From Ruminococcaceae bacterium AB4001 (GTDB taxonomy: Bacteria > Bacillota > Clostridia > Saccharofermentanales > Saccharofermentanaceae), in assembly GCA_000621765.1 (NCBI GenBank), contig JHXJ01000001.1, positions 248,001 to 312,000 on the forward strand: a stretch of DNA of 64,000 nt, written 5' to 3'. This document shows positions 7,259 through 17,113 of the stretch, piece after piece. Made by a program: the position numbers and the translations under genes. Under the pieces are notes generated by a model. It worked only from the letters and a program-made list of their open reading frames with translations, was not told where the DNA came from and did not search any database. How positions within the stretch are numbered: position 1 is the stretch's first letter; the number at the start of each line of letters is the position of its first letter.

Positions 7259-10200
7259 ATGGCTGTACAGGACGAGATATTTAAGAAGATAGCAGAATCG
7301 TTGTTAGTAGATTACTCCAGCGTTTATTATGTTAATGCGGTTACCAATGAATACTGCTGGTATTCTGTTAATCCTGAATTCCATTCCTTAAGTCTTGAGC
7401 AGGGCGGAGACGACTTTTTCGAGAACATCAAACGTGACTGCCGTAAAGTCATTTTTGAAGAAGACCAGCATATATTCCTTGAAGACATACAGAAGGACCA
7501 GCTCCTTTCCGCCATGAAGAAGGGAAGCATGCACAGCATCGAGTACCGTCTCATGATAAACGGCGTTCCCACCTGGCACTCGCTCCGCGTGATCCGCGGT
7601 TTGGAAGAAGATTCCGAATACTTCATCCTCGGCGTAATCAATATCGATGAAGAACACCACAGCAAAGAAGTCGGAGAACAGGTCGCGCGTGAGAAGGAAG
7701 TCTACAACCAGATCACGGAAAGCCTTGCCGGACAGTATGACACCCTCTACTACATCGATCTCGAGACGAATACTTATACAGAGATTTCCTCTACCGACGA
7801 TTATAAGAAGCTCAACGTGCCTGCAACAGGCAAGGATTTCTTCGCCGACAGCAGGCGCAGCATCCGTAAATTCGTGCATCCCGAAGACCAGGAAGAGGTA
7901 ATAAAGATCCACTATAAGGACGCGATGCTCAACAACCTGAAGCACAGCAACTCTTTCTCCCTGGCTTACCGCCTTGTCGTTAACGACGTGGTCAAGCATA
8001 TCAGGCACACTGAGATCATGGCAAACGACGGGAAGCACCTCATCGTCTGTATCGAGAATATCGACGATGAAGTTAAGGCAAAGCTCGAATCGAATGAGAC
8101 GAAGCAGAAGAGCGTTACCTTCACGCAGATAGCAGAGAGTCTGGCCGCCCAGTACGACCTGATCTACTATGTTGATGTCCAGACCGAATACTACAAGGAA
8201 TTTGCAACACATAAGCTTTACGGAGAGCTCGAGGTCCAGGAAGAAGGAGAGGATTTCTTCAAGGTTGCCGAGCAGAACGTATACAGGATCATCCATCCCG
8301 AAGACATGGAGAGGATAAGGCTCTTCGTAAACAAGGATAATTTCATCACGCATCTTGAGACCAGCAGACAGCTTGTTGAAGATTACCGCATGGTGGTCGG
8401 AGGCGGAGATCCCCAGTACACCCGCATGACGGTCAGCTGGTCATCCGACAAGACGCATTTCATCATCTGTATCGAAAACAGGGAAGAGGACGTCAAGAGG
8501 GAGAAAGAGCATCTTCTGGCGCTCTCCAGAGCCAACGAAACTGCCCGCCGCGACAGCCTTACCAGCACGAGAAACAAGACCGCTTTCCAGGAATACGAGA
8601 AGGATCTTCAGGATGAGATCAACAAAGGTACCAACGAGCCTTTCGGCATAATCGTCTGCGACTTAAATGACCTGAAGCTCATCAATGATACACAGGGCCA
8701 CAAGGCCGGCGACGAATACATAAAGACCGCCTGCAGATACATCTGCCGCGTCTTTTCACACTGCCCGGTATTCAGGATCGGCGGCGATGAATTCGTAGTC
8801 ATACTGAAGAACCAGGATCTGGCAGACAGGGATAACCTGATCTCCACATTCAAGAAGCAGATAGAAGAGAACATCAGGGCCGGTTCCGGAGCGGTCGTTG
8901 CTCTCGGTATGGCAGAGTTCCAGAGAGGCATCGATTCGACAGTCGAGGAAGTATTCAAACGGGCTGACGAGCGCATGTACGAAGATAAGGCGCGTCTTAA
9001 GGATATGAAGCACCTGAGGGAGACGCGGACATTAAAAGAGGCCAGCAGCGAAAATACAATAACCGAAGAGAGGAAGAGGCTGCTCGATGCACTCTTCAGA
9101 TCTTACGACGTCGTTGCGGAAGGAACGTATATCTATCTCTGTGACATGAAGTACGATTTTTCGAAGTGGTCGAAGAGCGCTGTTGATACGTACGGTCTTC
9201 CTTCCGAGTACATGTACGGAGCAGGCGACATCTGGGAGAACTTCATACATCCCGATGACCGCGAGGCTTACCACAAGGGTATCGATGAAGTATTCTCCGG
9301 CAACACATACGGTCACGACATGCAGTACCGTGTCAGAAGACCGGACGGAAAATACGATGTCTGTATCTGTAAGGGCGTAGTCCTGAGAAACTCTTTGGGC
9401 GAGCCTGACTATTTTGTAGGAACCATCCGCAACCTCGACTCACAGGGACATGTCGATACGTTGACCGGCATGAGGAACCAGTACGGCTTCTTCGACGATC
9501 TCAACAGCTGGATCAAGCGCAGGGCAGAGGCATATGTCCTTCTTATCGGTATCAGCAAGTTCCATGAGGTAAACGAAGTCTACGGATATCACTTCGGCAA
9601 CCGCGTGCTGCAGCTCTACGCGAGAAAGGTCTTTGAGACCACGGGCAACAGCGGCACATGTTACAGGATCGACGGAACGAAGATCGCGATAATATCAAAT
9701 ACGCTCTCGCTTGATGACATTCGCGAAAAGTACATAAGATTCCGCAATTATTTCCGAGAGGATTTCAAGGTCGATGACAAGAGGATCCTGCTTGAAGTCA
9801 ACTGCGGCGCCATGAAGGTAGACTGCTTCGATTTTGATTCGCAGACTGTCTACTCGTGCCTTAATTACGCTTACACCGAATCGAAGTCATTCCATCAGGG
9901 TGACCTCGTGGCATTCGAAAATGACCTTAACGACAACAACAGACACAGGGTCGAGAAGCTCCACGAGATAAGAGCTTCCATAATGCACGGTTACAGGGGA
10001 TTCTACCTGCTGTATCAGCCTGTAGTCGACGCGAAGACCGAAGAGCTGATCTCGGCCGAGGCATTGCTCCGCTGGAAGAACGATACTTACGGAGTGGTAC
10101 CGCCTGACCAGTTCATTCCGCTTCTTGAATCAGACCCGCTGTTCCCTGAACTTGGCGAGTGGATAATCAGGGAAGCGATCGTTGCTGCAAAGCAGGTCTT

Positions 10201-10741
10201 AAAACAGAACCCGAAGTTCTATATAAGCATTAATCTGTCTTACACACAGCTCCAGAAGCCTGATTTCGTCGACATGGTTTTCCAGATCTTAGATGAACTC
10301 GACTATCCGGCTGACCACCTCTGCTTCGAAGTTACCGAGAGGTGCAGGATCCTTGATATCAAGCTCCTGAAGAACATCACGGTAAGCTTAAAGGCAAGAG
10401 GCATCCTCATAGCACTCGACGATTTCGGTACCGGATTCTCATCCGTCGGTGTCGTCAAGCAGCTCCCGTTCGACATAATCAAGATCGACCAGGGCTTCGT
10501 AAGGAAGATCGAGGAAGACGAAGTCGAAAGAGAACTTATCAAGTACTTTGCCGGCCTGGCATCGCTTTTCGGCGCCAAGGTATGCGTCGAAGGAATCGAG
10601 ACTGCCGGCATGAGGGATATCCTCCAGGAATTCCAGGTCGGAAGCTTCCAGGGCTACTATTACGCCAAGCCTCTCCTGCTCGATAACTTACTGACGTGGG
10701 AATCCAATCCCGACAGACCTAAGAAGAGTACTGAAGCTTAA
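7259..10741 (+). CDS. Multi-PAS GGDEF-EAL cyclic-di-GMP signalling protein
   Basis: 1160 aa with no transmembrane segment. Three tandem sensor repeats of about 140 aa start with IAESL-type helices near residues 9, 150 and 285. An intact GGDEF domain follows (RIGGDEF near 505, diguanylate cyclase), then a PAS domain (about 605-730, FIHPDDRE). Next come a second, degenerate GGDEF (YRIDGTK in place of GGDEF) and a complete EAL phosphodiesterase domain with EALLRW near 933, DDFGTGFSS and KIDQGFV. It could therefore both make and break c-di-GMP, with the dead GGDEF perhaps acting as a GTP sensor (inference). A GGAGGA site precedes the ATG. The following gene starts 16 bp later and is probably co-transcribed. 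Confidence 0.93.
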   Translation: MAVQDEIFKKIAESLLVDYSSVYYVNAVTNEYCWYSVNPEFHSLSLEQGGDDFFENIKRDCRKVIFEEDQHIFLEDIQKDQLLSAMKKGSMHSIEYRLMINGVPTWHSLRVIRGLEEDSEYFILGVINIDEEHHSKEVGEQVAREKEVYNQITESLAGQYDTLYYIDLETNTYTEISSTDDYKKLNVPATGKDFFADSRRSIRKFVHPEDQEEVIKIHYKDAMLNNLKHSNSFSLAYRLVVNDVVKHIRHTEIMANDGKHLIVCIENIDDEVKAKLESNETKQKSVTFTQIAESLAAQYDLIYYVDVQTEYYKEFATHKLYGELEVQEEGEDFFKVAEQNVYRIIHPEDMERIRLFVNKDNFITHLETSRQLVEDYRMVVGGGDPQYTRMTVSWSSDKTHFIICIENREEDVKREKEHLLALSRANETARRDSLTSTRNKTAFQEYEKDLQDEINKGTNEPFGIIVCDLNDLKLINDTQGHKAGDEYIKTACRYICRVFSHCPVFRIGGDEFVVILKNQDLADRDNLISTFKKQIEENIRAGSGAVVALGMAEFQRGIDSTVEEVFKRADERMYEDKARLKDMKHLRETRTLKEASSENTITEERKRLLDALFRSYDVVAEGTYIYLCDMKYDFSKWSKSAVDTYGLPSEYMYGAGDIWENFIHPDDREAYHKGIDEVFSGNTYGHDMQYRVRRPDGKYDVCICKGVVLRNSLGEPDYFVGTIRNLDSQGHVDTLTGMRNQYGFFDDLNSWIKRRAEAYVLLIGISKFHEVNEVYGYHFGNRVLQLYARKVFETTGNSGTCYRIDGTKIAIISNTLSLDDIREKYIRFRNYFREDFKVDDKRILLEVNCGAMKVDCFDFDSQTVYSCLNYAYTESKSFHQGDLVAFENDLNDNNRHRVEKLHEIRASIMHGYRGFYLLYQPVVDAKTEELISAEALLRWKNDTYGVVPPDQFIPLLESDPLFPELGEWIIREAIVAAKQVLKQNPKFYISINLSYTQLQKPDFVDMVFQILDELDYPADHLCFEVTERCRILDIKLLKNITVSLKARGILIALDDFGTGFSSVGVVKQLPFDIIKIDQGFVRKIEEDEVERELIKYFAGLASLFGAKVCVEGIETAGMRDILQEFQVGSFQGYYYAKPLLLDNLLTWESNPDRPKKSTEA

Positions 10742-10756
10742 CAGGCGGGGATACAA

Positions 10757-12346
10757 ATGCAGACTTACAGGATACACGCGCTCAGGACCAGATATGTCGT
10801 TCCGATCGAGTTTAAGACGGATTTCGACTATAAGGAAACTCTTGACGCGGCCATAGATAAACTCGCATCTTCCGGCTGGGAACCTGCGTCTCCGTACCGG
10901 GAAGGCGAGACGGATGTTTTCCATCATCTGATCCATGAGTTTGACGGACAACCCAAGGAAAAGATCAACTTCAATAACATGGGTTTCTTCCTCTACAACA
11001 GGAGACTGGCGGAATCCCCGTTGGAGTTTATCGTCATCGCAAAAGACAGGAATAAACAGGATTTCAGAGTATCGCTCAAGGAAGCCGGATTATACATCTT
11101 CAGGACAGGCATCGGACTTCTGTGGTATGAGGTCGGCATAAATCCCATTAAGGAATCCGGCAAAGGTTACCAGGACGATGAGGCCCATCCGCTCGACAGC
11201 GAAATGCTTCACGATTTCCAGTACAGTTTCCGCGAGATGAGGCAGGAACTTAAGGGCTACCACGTTTATGAAGCCGGCGAAAAGAAGCAGGACAAAAACA
11301 AAGAAACTATCTATTTCAAGAGCGGCAACGAGACTTATATGAGGGCGTGGCTCGAGAACACGATCGGGCAGATCGGCGCTTCATTCCTTGCATCGCGCGA
11401 CAATGAAGAAGGCTTCGTACCGGATAAGGCCCTGATCTTCACGCACGCTCTTTTCGATCCTGCGAAAGAACCTCTGAAAGAAGACAAGAATGCCATGCAG
11501 ACGGCGTTCTATCTGACAAACGGATACAAGACATCGGCGCATATCAGCCCCGATTACGTAAACAACATCGTCTTTCCATTCTCATACAGCGTCTGGTCAG
11601 CGACAAAAGAGGGCTGCGGTTTCTTCGTCTGGCGTACCGGCGAAGGCGAGGAATCGAACTTCGATTATTTCCGCTCCGAGAAGCACCAGATAAAGGTCAT
11701 CAACGATTATTTCGCGATGTACATCAGAGCGCTTTACGTGTCGTATTCTCTTTACAGATTTGCGATGCTGATCGCTGCTGATGACGATATCGTAAGCTAC
11801 TACGAAGCGTTTAACGACCCGGCACAGGTGGACAAGATCTATCAGGAGATCCGATACATCGACCTGAACATCAACATCTTCCTCGCGAAGAGCATGGTCA
11901 CGTCAGTAAGCCACATTCACCATCAGAATGATTTCTACTCTTATCTCATTGACCGTCTGAGGGTCAAGCAGGACATCAAGAGCGTCACGTCAGGTCTCGA
12001 CGCGCTGAAGGACCTGTCTGCGAATACGATCTCCGAGAAGAAGAGACAGCAGGAAGAGGAAGCCCAGGAAAAGGAGAAGGAATCGGACAACAGATTCCAG
12101 GCCGGATTGGGCATCTTATCGCTCCTGTCGGTATTCTCCGCCATCGCGGATGCCGTCGCAGTCGCTCTGTACATGGACAGCTTTGCCAAGGCTATGAATA
12201 GCGGCAACTGGTTTACTGCAGGCAACATAGCGGGAATGTTTTTCATTCTCGTATGTCTGTTCCTGTTCGTGATGTCGCTCGCGATCTCAGGTAAGATGAT
12301 CGTCCAGTTCCTCTTTAAGAGGAAGCCGAAAGACGGCAGGGATTAA
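10757..12346 (+). CDS. Unknown protein with coiled coil and two C-terminal membrane segments
   Basis: 529 aa, no family recognised. The first 400 residues look globular and mixed alpha/beta. Residues near 415-440 form a Lys/Glu-rich coiled coil (EKKRQQEEEAQEKEKE). Two hydrophobic segments follow (about 450-470 and 485-520) with a short basic tail. This order (large cytosolic domain, coiled coil, two TM helices) resembles CorA-like architecture in outline, but I see no GMN motif. It is probably in an operon with the upstream c-di-GMP protein, so it may be an effector or an independent membrane protein. The ATG has a GGCGGGG site. Confidence 0.6.
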   Translation: MQTYRIHALRTRYVVPIEFKTDFDYKETLDAAIDKLASSGWEPASPYREGETDVFHHLIHEFDGQPKEKINFNNMGFFLYNRRLAESPLEFIVIAKDRNKQDFRVSLKEAGLYIFRTGIGLLWYEVGINPIKESGKGYQDDEAHPLDSEMLHDFQYSFREMRQELKGYHVYEAGEKKQDKNKETIYFKSGNETYMRAWLENTIGQIGASFLASRDNEEGFVPDKALIFTHALFDPAKEPLKEDKNAMQTAFYLTNGYKTSAHISPDYVNNIVFPFSYSVWSATKEGCGFFVWRTGEGEESNFDYFRSEKHQIKVINDYFAMYIRALYVSYSLYRFAMLIAADDDIVSYYEAFNDPAQVDKIYQEIRYIDLNINIFLAKSMVTSVSHIHHQNDFYSYLIDRLRVKQDIKSVTSGLDALKDLSANTISEKKRQQEEEAQEKEKESDNRFQAGLGILSLLSVFSAIADAVAVALYMDSFAKAMNSGNWFTAGNIAGMFFILVCLFLFVMSLAISGKMIVQFLFKRKPKDGRD

Positions 12347-12349
12347 GCC

Positions 12350-13948
12350 TTATTCCTTCCTGAACTGTGAGATGAACTTCCAGGCGCACTCTGCACTGTG
12401 CTGCCTGTATTCATGCACCTGATTGCTTACGCTCGAAAATGCTGTCCTGCATACGCCGTCTTCGCTGTCGAAATAATGTATCGTCAGAGTCGCGTCTCTT
12501 TCAGGATCGTAGACCTTCTCTGTTTTGTCACCCGGGATGCCCCAGATGGGATCTTCCCAGTTGTCCTTATCTTCAAAGGAAACGCCGTCGAATGACTTCT
12601 TCAGCCTGTTTACTTCCGCAACGTACTTTACGCGCTCGAGTGAAGAATCAGCCTGGAAAGGAAGCTCGGGAAGATGTGACTTCTCTCCGCCCGAATAGAA
12701 GACCGGAACAGAGACAGTCTTGTTGAGCTTCTCCGTAACGGGCTTGCCGAAGAATGACGTATATACAGGGAAGAGCGCGCTTGCGGGCATTATGCCTGCG
12801 AGTATCTCCGGGCACTCCTGATAGAGGTCCCAAGTCTTTCCGCTGCCCATCGAGAAGCCTGTCGCATAGACGCGGGAAGGATCGACCGGATACCTTGTAA
12901 GCAGTGTCTCGATCACTTCTTTGGCCTCAGTCGCAGTGACAAACTGATGGTTTTCGATAGATACGAAAAGGAAATCGTACTTCCTTGCAATGTCCCACCA
13001 GCCTGCAACGTATGTCAGATACATCGAAGAATCTCCGCCGCCGTGGAATCCTATTACGAGCGGGACGGAGCCCTTTTCCATAAGGCCTTTGTTGTAGTAA
13101 GCGAAATAACCTACCTTATGCTCAGGCGTCTTTACCGGCAGGAACTCATTGTCAGGTGATGTTTTCACGGTCACAAAACCTGTGTCTTCGGTCATGCCGA
13201 GCTCGTCGAAATCAGGCTCAAATTCGATATGGCCGCACCACATCTTGAACTTCTTTACGAATGAATAGAAGTCCTTCCCGTATTCTGCCTCTTCCTTGAT
13301 AAGAAGATTCTCGCAGTCCTTGAAAGCAGCATTGATTTCATCGCTGTTTCCGACGCTCAAGACTGCAATGTCTTTTCGCTCGACGTCAGGCATGACGCTC
13401 AGTCTCTCCATCGAACACATCGCGGGAGTGATCTCGCCGGGACCCCAGAGATATATGCCTTCCTGCTTCTTAAGGAGATTCTTCGCAACGTAATCAGCAG
13501 ACTTGCCGTAGCTGTAGATATCGGTGCGGAAGATCGCGCCACGTGCGAAATATCCTTCGAAAGTCTTCGTGAAGAAATTGAAATTCTCGACCAGGCCGTC
13601 CTTATAGACAGTGATCATCTTGATCTCTGCGATTACGTCAGCGAAGAGGGAACCGTCAGATGCTTCCCATCCGCCTTCAGCGGTCGGATAGATGAACAGG
13701 ACGCTTGAATCAAAAGCGGCCGCAATGTCCGAAAGACCAGTCTTGCGCGCGAACTCAACAGCGCTTTCCATATCCTGCTTTTCTTCCTCGAAAACGAGAA
13801 GCAGGGGCGCCCTGAATCCGTAGTTGTTTGTCTGTCCGTCCAGATCGTTATCAGGTACGTAGGTCTTCATCGTAAAAGAAGAAAACTCATGCTCCCAGCA
13901 AACGCCGCCGGTGCAGGCCTTAACCTCGGGTCTTTCCATCATTGCCAT
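12350..13948 (-). CDS. Large alpha/beta-hydrolase (esterase / PHB-depolymerase-like)
   Basis: About 532 aa. The C-terminal half is an alpha/beta-hydrolase resembling the Esterase_PHB/LpqC group: oxyanion region IGFHGGGDSSMYLTYVAGWW, nucleophile elbow ATGFSMGSG, and a late histidine in NQVHEYRQHS. The N-terminal 230 residues form a separate domain I do not recognise. No signal peptide is visible, so it should be cytoplasmic. The ATG at 13948 is preferred: GGAGGAT sits six bases upstream, inside what would be the first codons of the longer form starting at 13963. It is convergent with the preceding gene, only 3 bp apart. Confidence 0.75.
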   Translation of the reverse strand: MAMMERPEVKACTGGVCWEHEFSSFTMKTYVPDNDLDGQTNNYGFRAPLLLVFEEEKQDMESAVEFARKTGLSDIAAAFDSSVLFIYPTAEGGWEASDGSLFADVIAEIKMITVYKDGLVENFNFFTKTFEGYFARGAIFRTDIYSYGKSADYVAKNLLKKQEGIYLWGPGEITPAMCSMERLSVMPDVERKDIAVLSVGNSDEINAAFKDCENLLIKEEAEYGKDFYSFVKKFKMWCGHIEFEPDFDELGMTEDTGFVTVKTSPDNEFLPVKTPEHKVGYFAYYNKGLMEKGSVPLVIGFHGGGDSSMYLTYVAGWWDIARKYDFLFVSIENHQFVTATEAKEVIETLLTRYPVDPSRVYATGFSMGSGKTWDLYQECPEILAGIMPASALFPVYTSFFGKPVTEKLNKTVSVPVFYSGGEKSHLPELPFQADSSLERVKYVAEVNRLKKSFDGVSFEDKDNWEDPIWGIPGDKTEKVYDPERDATLTIHYFDSEDGVCRTAFSSVSNQVHEYRQHSAECAWKFISQFRKE

Positions 13949-14119
13949 AAACTTATCCTCCATATAAAGACAGAGCCCAAAACCTTTAAATCAAATGGTT
14001 TGCGTCTGCCGCAAAAAAGTGCACCTGTTCATTTTACCGCTTTTGGGGGAAGAATGTGCAGATCAAGATGCTATACTTACTTATAGATTTTAATACTGAA
14101 TGAAGACAGGTAACCGGCT

Positions 14120-15211
14120 ATGGGTAGTTTTAATGTTGTGGCAATAATCGGTAATGGTTTCGATCTGGCTGTCCTGGATAAATACAGAAAAGACGGTGTC
14201 ACGACCAGATACGATAAGTTCTGCGATTTCTTAGCTTATAAGAATTTCGACAAGGAAAATGTCGTCTATAAACGCATGCTCGAAGACAAGAAAGAAGGGA
14301 AAGAGGACTGGTGCGATTTTGAAAAGACGATAGAAAAACTCGCAATTGAAGGGGAAGCTCCCAAAAAGCTCGATGCATCTCTTAACACGCTCGTTGAATA
14401 CTTCTATATGTTCATTGATGAAGTGGTAACTTCAGATATAAACATGAAGCTCAATAATGATTCAAAATCACGCAAGTTAGGAGAAAATTCAATCCGGAAT
14501 TTTTTAAGTGATCTGGACAAGGAAGAGTACCACAGGATAATCGGAGCAATAAAAACCGTTTCCAATTACACGGAGTATGAATTCTCTTTTCTTAATCTGA
14601 ACTATACATATCTTTTCGATAATTACATACACCTTGGAAAAGCTTTTGATCCGCATCCCTATGCTTCAAGCGAAAACAATATGAATTTTCAACTGAATCC
14701 CAAAGGATACTTCAAAGAAGAACTAAGAAAATTTTCGGACCCGAACGTAAAGCTTATATCTAACCAGGTACTCCATCCTCATGGCAGTTATAACATCCCG
14801 AACAGTCTGCTCTTCGGAACCGCTAACAAAGAATTTAATCTCAACAACAATGAGCGCAAGAGATTAAACAAGAGTTACTGGCTTGATAACTCAAGAAAAT
14901 ACAAGAACGTTTTGGAAGGCGCCGACCTGATAATCATTTTCGGGTCTTCATTGGGCAAATCTGATTCCTGGTGGTGGGATCTTGTATGTTCGCAACTCTT
15001 AACCAAGAATTCCCATCTGATAATCTACAGGCGAAACAGTCCGGGAAATGTAAAGACTGCGGATGAAGTCCGTGAACTGTTCATCCAGTCGAGCGGCAAA
15101 GATCCTGATCTCGATGAAAAGAAAAAGATCATGAACAGGATCGCAGTCAAGCTGTATGAAGGCAATGACGATCACTATTTCTGCGGCCTTGGATATAAGA
15201 AAAAGGAATAA
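14120..15211 (+). CDS. AbiH-family protein (phage abortive-infection type)
   Basis: 363 aa with the canonical features of the AbiH family. IIGNGFDLA near residue 8 is followed by TTRYDKF near 30. FLNLNYTYLFDNYI lies near 160, LHPHGSY/LLFGTA near 220-235 and IIFGSSLGKSDSWWWDLV near 280. Lactococcal AbiH causes abortive infection, but its biochemical activity is not settled. The base composition is somewhat AT-richer than that of its neighbours, suggesting acquisition. It is the first of three tightly packed genes (14 bp, then 7 bp gaps) with a PPP phosphatase and KptA, which points to a joint function, possibly anti-phage RNA metabolism. Confidence 0.85.
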   Translation: MGSFNVVAIIGNGFDLAVLDKYRKDGVTTRYDKFCDFLAYKNFDKENVVYKRMLEDKKEGKEDWCDFEKTIEKLAIEGEAPKKLDASLNTLVEYFYMFIDEVVTSDINMKLNNDSKSRKLGENSIRNFLSDLDKEEYHRIIGAIKTVSNYTEYEFSFLNLNYTYLFDNYIHLGKAFDPHPYASSENNMNFQLNPKGYFKEELRKFSDPNVKLISNQVLHPHGSYNIPNSLLFGTANKEFNLNNNERKRLNKSYWLDNSRKYKNVLEGADLIIIFGSSLGKSDSWWWDLVCSQLLTKNSHLIIYRRNSPGNVKTADEVRELFIQSSGKDPDLDEKKKIMNRIAVKLYEGNDDHYFCGLGYKKKE

Positions 15212-15225
15212 GGTTCATTGCGTTT

Positions 15226-15930
15226 ATGATTTACGTAATCTCAGATCTGCATGGATATCCTCACGGACGTTTTATCCAATTGCTGGAGAAAGCAGGTTTT
15301 GGCAGGGATGATTTCCTCTATATTCTCGGCGATGTAGTCGACCGCAACGGAGACGGCGGCGTCGAAATGCTTCAGTGGCTCATGTATCAGACCAATGTCC
15401 AGTTGATCCTGGGCAATCACGAAGCGATGCTGCTTGGCAATTCTTTTGTCTTTGATGAGATAACGGAAGACAGCGTAAATGCGCTGACAGCCGAAAAGAT
15501 CGACATGCTTACCAGATATCAGTTAGACGGCGGCGATGTAACCCTTAAGGCGATGCAGAAACTGCCCAAAGACACCCAGCAGGACATCCTGGATTATCTC
15601 AGGGACTGCCCGCTTTATGAGACCGTGAGCGCCGGCGGACGGGATTTCATACTGGTCCATTCAGGGCTTGATAATTTTGTTCCTGAAAAGCGTATTGAAG
15701 ATTACACGGCTGAAGAATTACTGTGGGCATGGCCGGAACTGACCGATGTATACTATAAGGACGTGATGACTGTTTTCGGGCACACGCCTACGGTTTCTTT
15801 CGGTGATGAATACGATGGCAAATTAATAAAGACGGATACCTGGATTGACATAGATGCCGGTGCAGGGTTCGGACGCGAGCCTGTGCTTTTAAGGCTCGAT
15901 GATATGAAGGAATTCAGATTGGAAGGGTAA
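15226..15930 (+). CDS. PPP-type metallophosphoesterase (Ser/Thr phosphatase-like)
   Basis: 234 aa with the PPP metal-binding signature in order: DLHG near residue 7, GDVVDRN near 37, GNHEAM near 65, then VHSGLD near 142 and FGHTP near 183. The family hydrolyses phosphomonoesters in proteins, and related members cut diadenosine polyphosphates or act on RNA ends (Pnkp-type). It lies between AbiH and KptA, starting 14 bp after one and ending 7 bp before the other, with no other promoter space. That suggests an RNA- or nucleotide-end substrate here, but this is inference. Confidence 0.88.
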   Translation: MIYVISDLHGYPHGRFIQLLEKAGFGRDDFLYILGDVVDRNGDGGVEMLQWLMYQTNVQLILGNHEAMLLGNSFVFDEITEDSVNALTAEKIDMLTRYQLDGGDVTLKAMQKLPKDTQQDILDYLRDCPLYETVSAGGRDFILVHSGLDNFVPEKRIEDYTAEELLWAWPELTDVYYKDVMTVFGHTPTVSFGDEYDGKLIKTDTWIDIDAGAGFGREPVLLRLDDMKEFRLEG

Positions 15931-15937
15931 ATAGAAA

Positions 15938-16465
15938 ATGAGTCTAAAAGAAACAAGTAAATATATCTCGCTCATCCTGCGCCACAAGCCTGAGACCATA
16001 GGCATCACATTGGATGAGCACGGCTGGGCGAACGTTGATGAGCTTATCGCAGGCGTCGCAAAGACACACCCTATCGACATGGCTGTCCTTGAGCAGATCG
16101 TGGCTGAGGATGAGAAGCAGCGTTATTCCTTTAACGAGGATAAGACGCTGATCAGGGCAAACCAGGGGCATTCGATTCCGGTTGACGTTGAGTTGGAAGA
16201 GAAGCAGCCGCCGGAGATCCTCTACCACGGAACAGGTGAGAAGTATGTCTCATCGATAAATGAACAGGGCCTCATACCCAAATCCAGGCTGTATGTCCAT
16301 TTGTCTTCCGACGAGGCCACAGCCGTTAAGGTCGGCCAGCGCCATGGCAAACCGGTCGTTTATACGGTTAAAAGCGGTGAGATGTACAGGGATGGCTATA
16401 AGTTCTTCTGCTCGGTAAACGGGGTCTGGCTCACAAAGAGTGTTCCGGTGAAGTATCTTAACTGA
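15938..16465 (+). CDS. kptA: RNA 2'-phosphotransferase (KptA/Tpt1)
   Basis: 175 aa, the usual length for KptA/Tpt1. The N-terminal winged-helix part has [12 protein letters not shown] (the Arg-His of the active site) and GWANVDELI. The C-terminal ADP-ribosyltransferase-like part has [20 protein letters not shown] and GKPVVYTV. The enzyme moves an internal RNA 2'-phosphate to NAD+, forming ADP-ribose 1",2"-cyclic phosphate. In yeast this finishes tRNA splicing; in bacteria the substrate is unclear and RNA repair or end-capping is suspected. Its operon with a phosphatase and AbiH favours a repair or defence role (inference). It converges with a GNAT gene whose stop abuts its own. Confidence 0.92.
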   Translation: MSLKETSKYISLILRHKPETIGITLDEHGWANVDELIAGVAKTHPIDMAVLEQIVAEDEKQRYSFNEDKTLIRANQGHSIPVDVELEEKQPPEILYHGTGEKYVSSINEQGLIPKSRLYVHLSSDEATAVKVGQRHGKPVVYTVKSGEMYRDGYKFFCSVNGVWLTKSVPVKYLN

Positions 16466-16918
16466 TCACTTCTTTACCAGCACCATGCATTCGCCTGAGT
16501 CTTCAAAGCCGAGTTTTTCGTAAAGTCTGTGACCGGCCTTGGTCGAATCCAGGCTGATCTCCGTCACGCCGCGGCTCCAGGCCTCTTCTATCAGCATGGA
16601 GACCATTTGGAAAGCTATTCCGCGGCCCTGGTATTCTTTTCGGGTGTAGACATTCATCAGATGGGCTCTCTTGCCCGTCGGATGGGAAAACGTCGGCATG
16701 ATCACGATGTAACTTATGGAAGCGCAGCCGATCACCCCGCCATTTTCGAGCGCGAGGACTGTCGTCTGGTCGCCGTTCAGGAAATAATCCCTGCTGCAGG
16801 CTATCAGTTCTTCGGAAAAATCCTCATCCTGATCCATGTCATTTACCACCCTGAGCATTTCAAGGCGGCTTGTCATCAGCAGGCCGATGTCCTCTTTTGT
16901 CGCGATCCTGTATTCCAT
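16466..16918 (-). CDS. GNAT-family N-acetyltransferase
   Basis: 150 aa with a complete GNAT fold. The acetyl-CoA pyrophosphate-binding loop is RKEYQGRGIAFQMV near residue 94-107, preceded by the LMNVYT beta strand, and RLYEKLGFEDSGE closes the domain. The acceptor substrate is unknown. The adjacent gene ends immediately next to it on the other strand, without a visible terminator between them. Confidence 0.88.
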   Translation of the reverse strand: MEYRIATKEDIGLLMTSRLEMLRVVNDMDQDEDFSEELIACSRDYFLNGDQTTVLALENGGVIGCASISYIVIMPTFSHPTGKRAHLMNVYTRKEYQGRGIAFQMVSMLIEEAWSRGVTEISLDSTKAGHRLYEKLGFEDSGECMVLVKK

Positions 16919-16997
16919 TTTCTGTATTCTCCGTCTTTTTCGAAAATCTTATCTGATGCTCATTATAACACTCGCAAAAACGGAGCGTTTTCGATGG

Positions 16998-17048
16998 GAC
17001 ACAGCATGTCACATCCCGAAAATACGGGCTTTTGGGACATGCCGTGTC
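16998..17048. repeat. Imperfect 13-bp inverted repeat with inner CCCG/CGGG stem
   Basis: Arms 16998-17010 and 17036-17048 pair at 12 of 13 positions. The 25-nt interior contains CCCG-AAAATA-CGGG. It lies between the GNAT gene start and a small membrane-protein gene, so it is in the 5' region of both. Operator or leader structure is possible. Confidence 0.6.
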
Positions 17049-17113
17049 GTTTATCCGGGGCCTTTCGGGAGCTAATATCAGGCCATCACAAAACCCCAAA
17101 GGAGAAACTCAAA

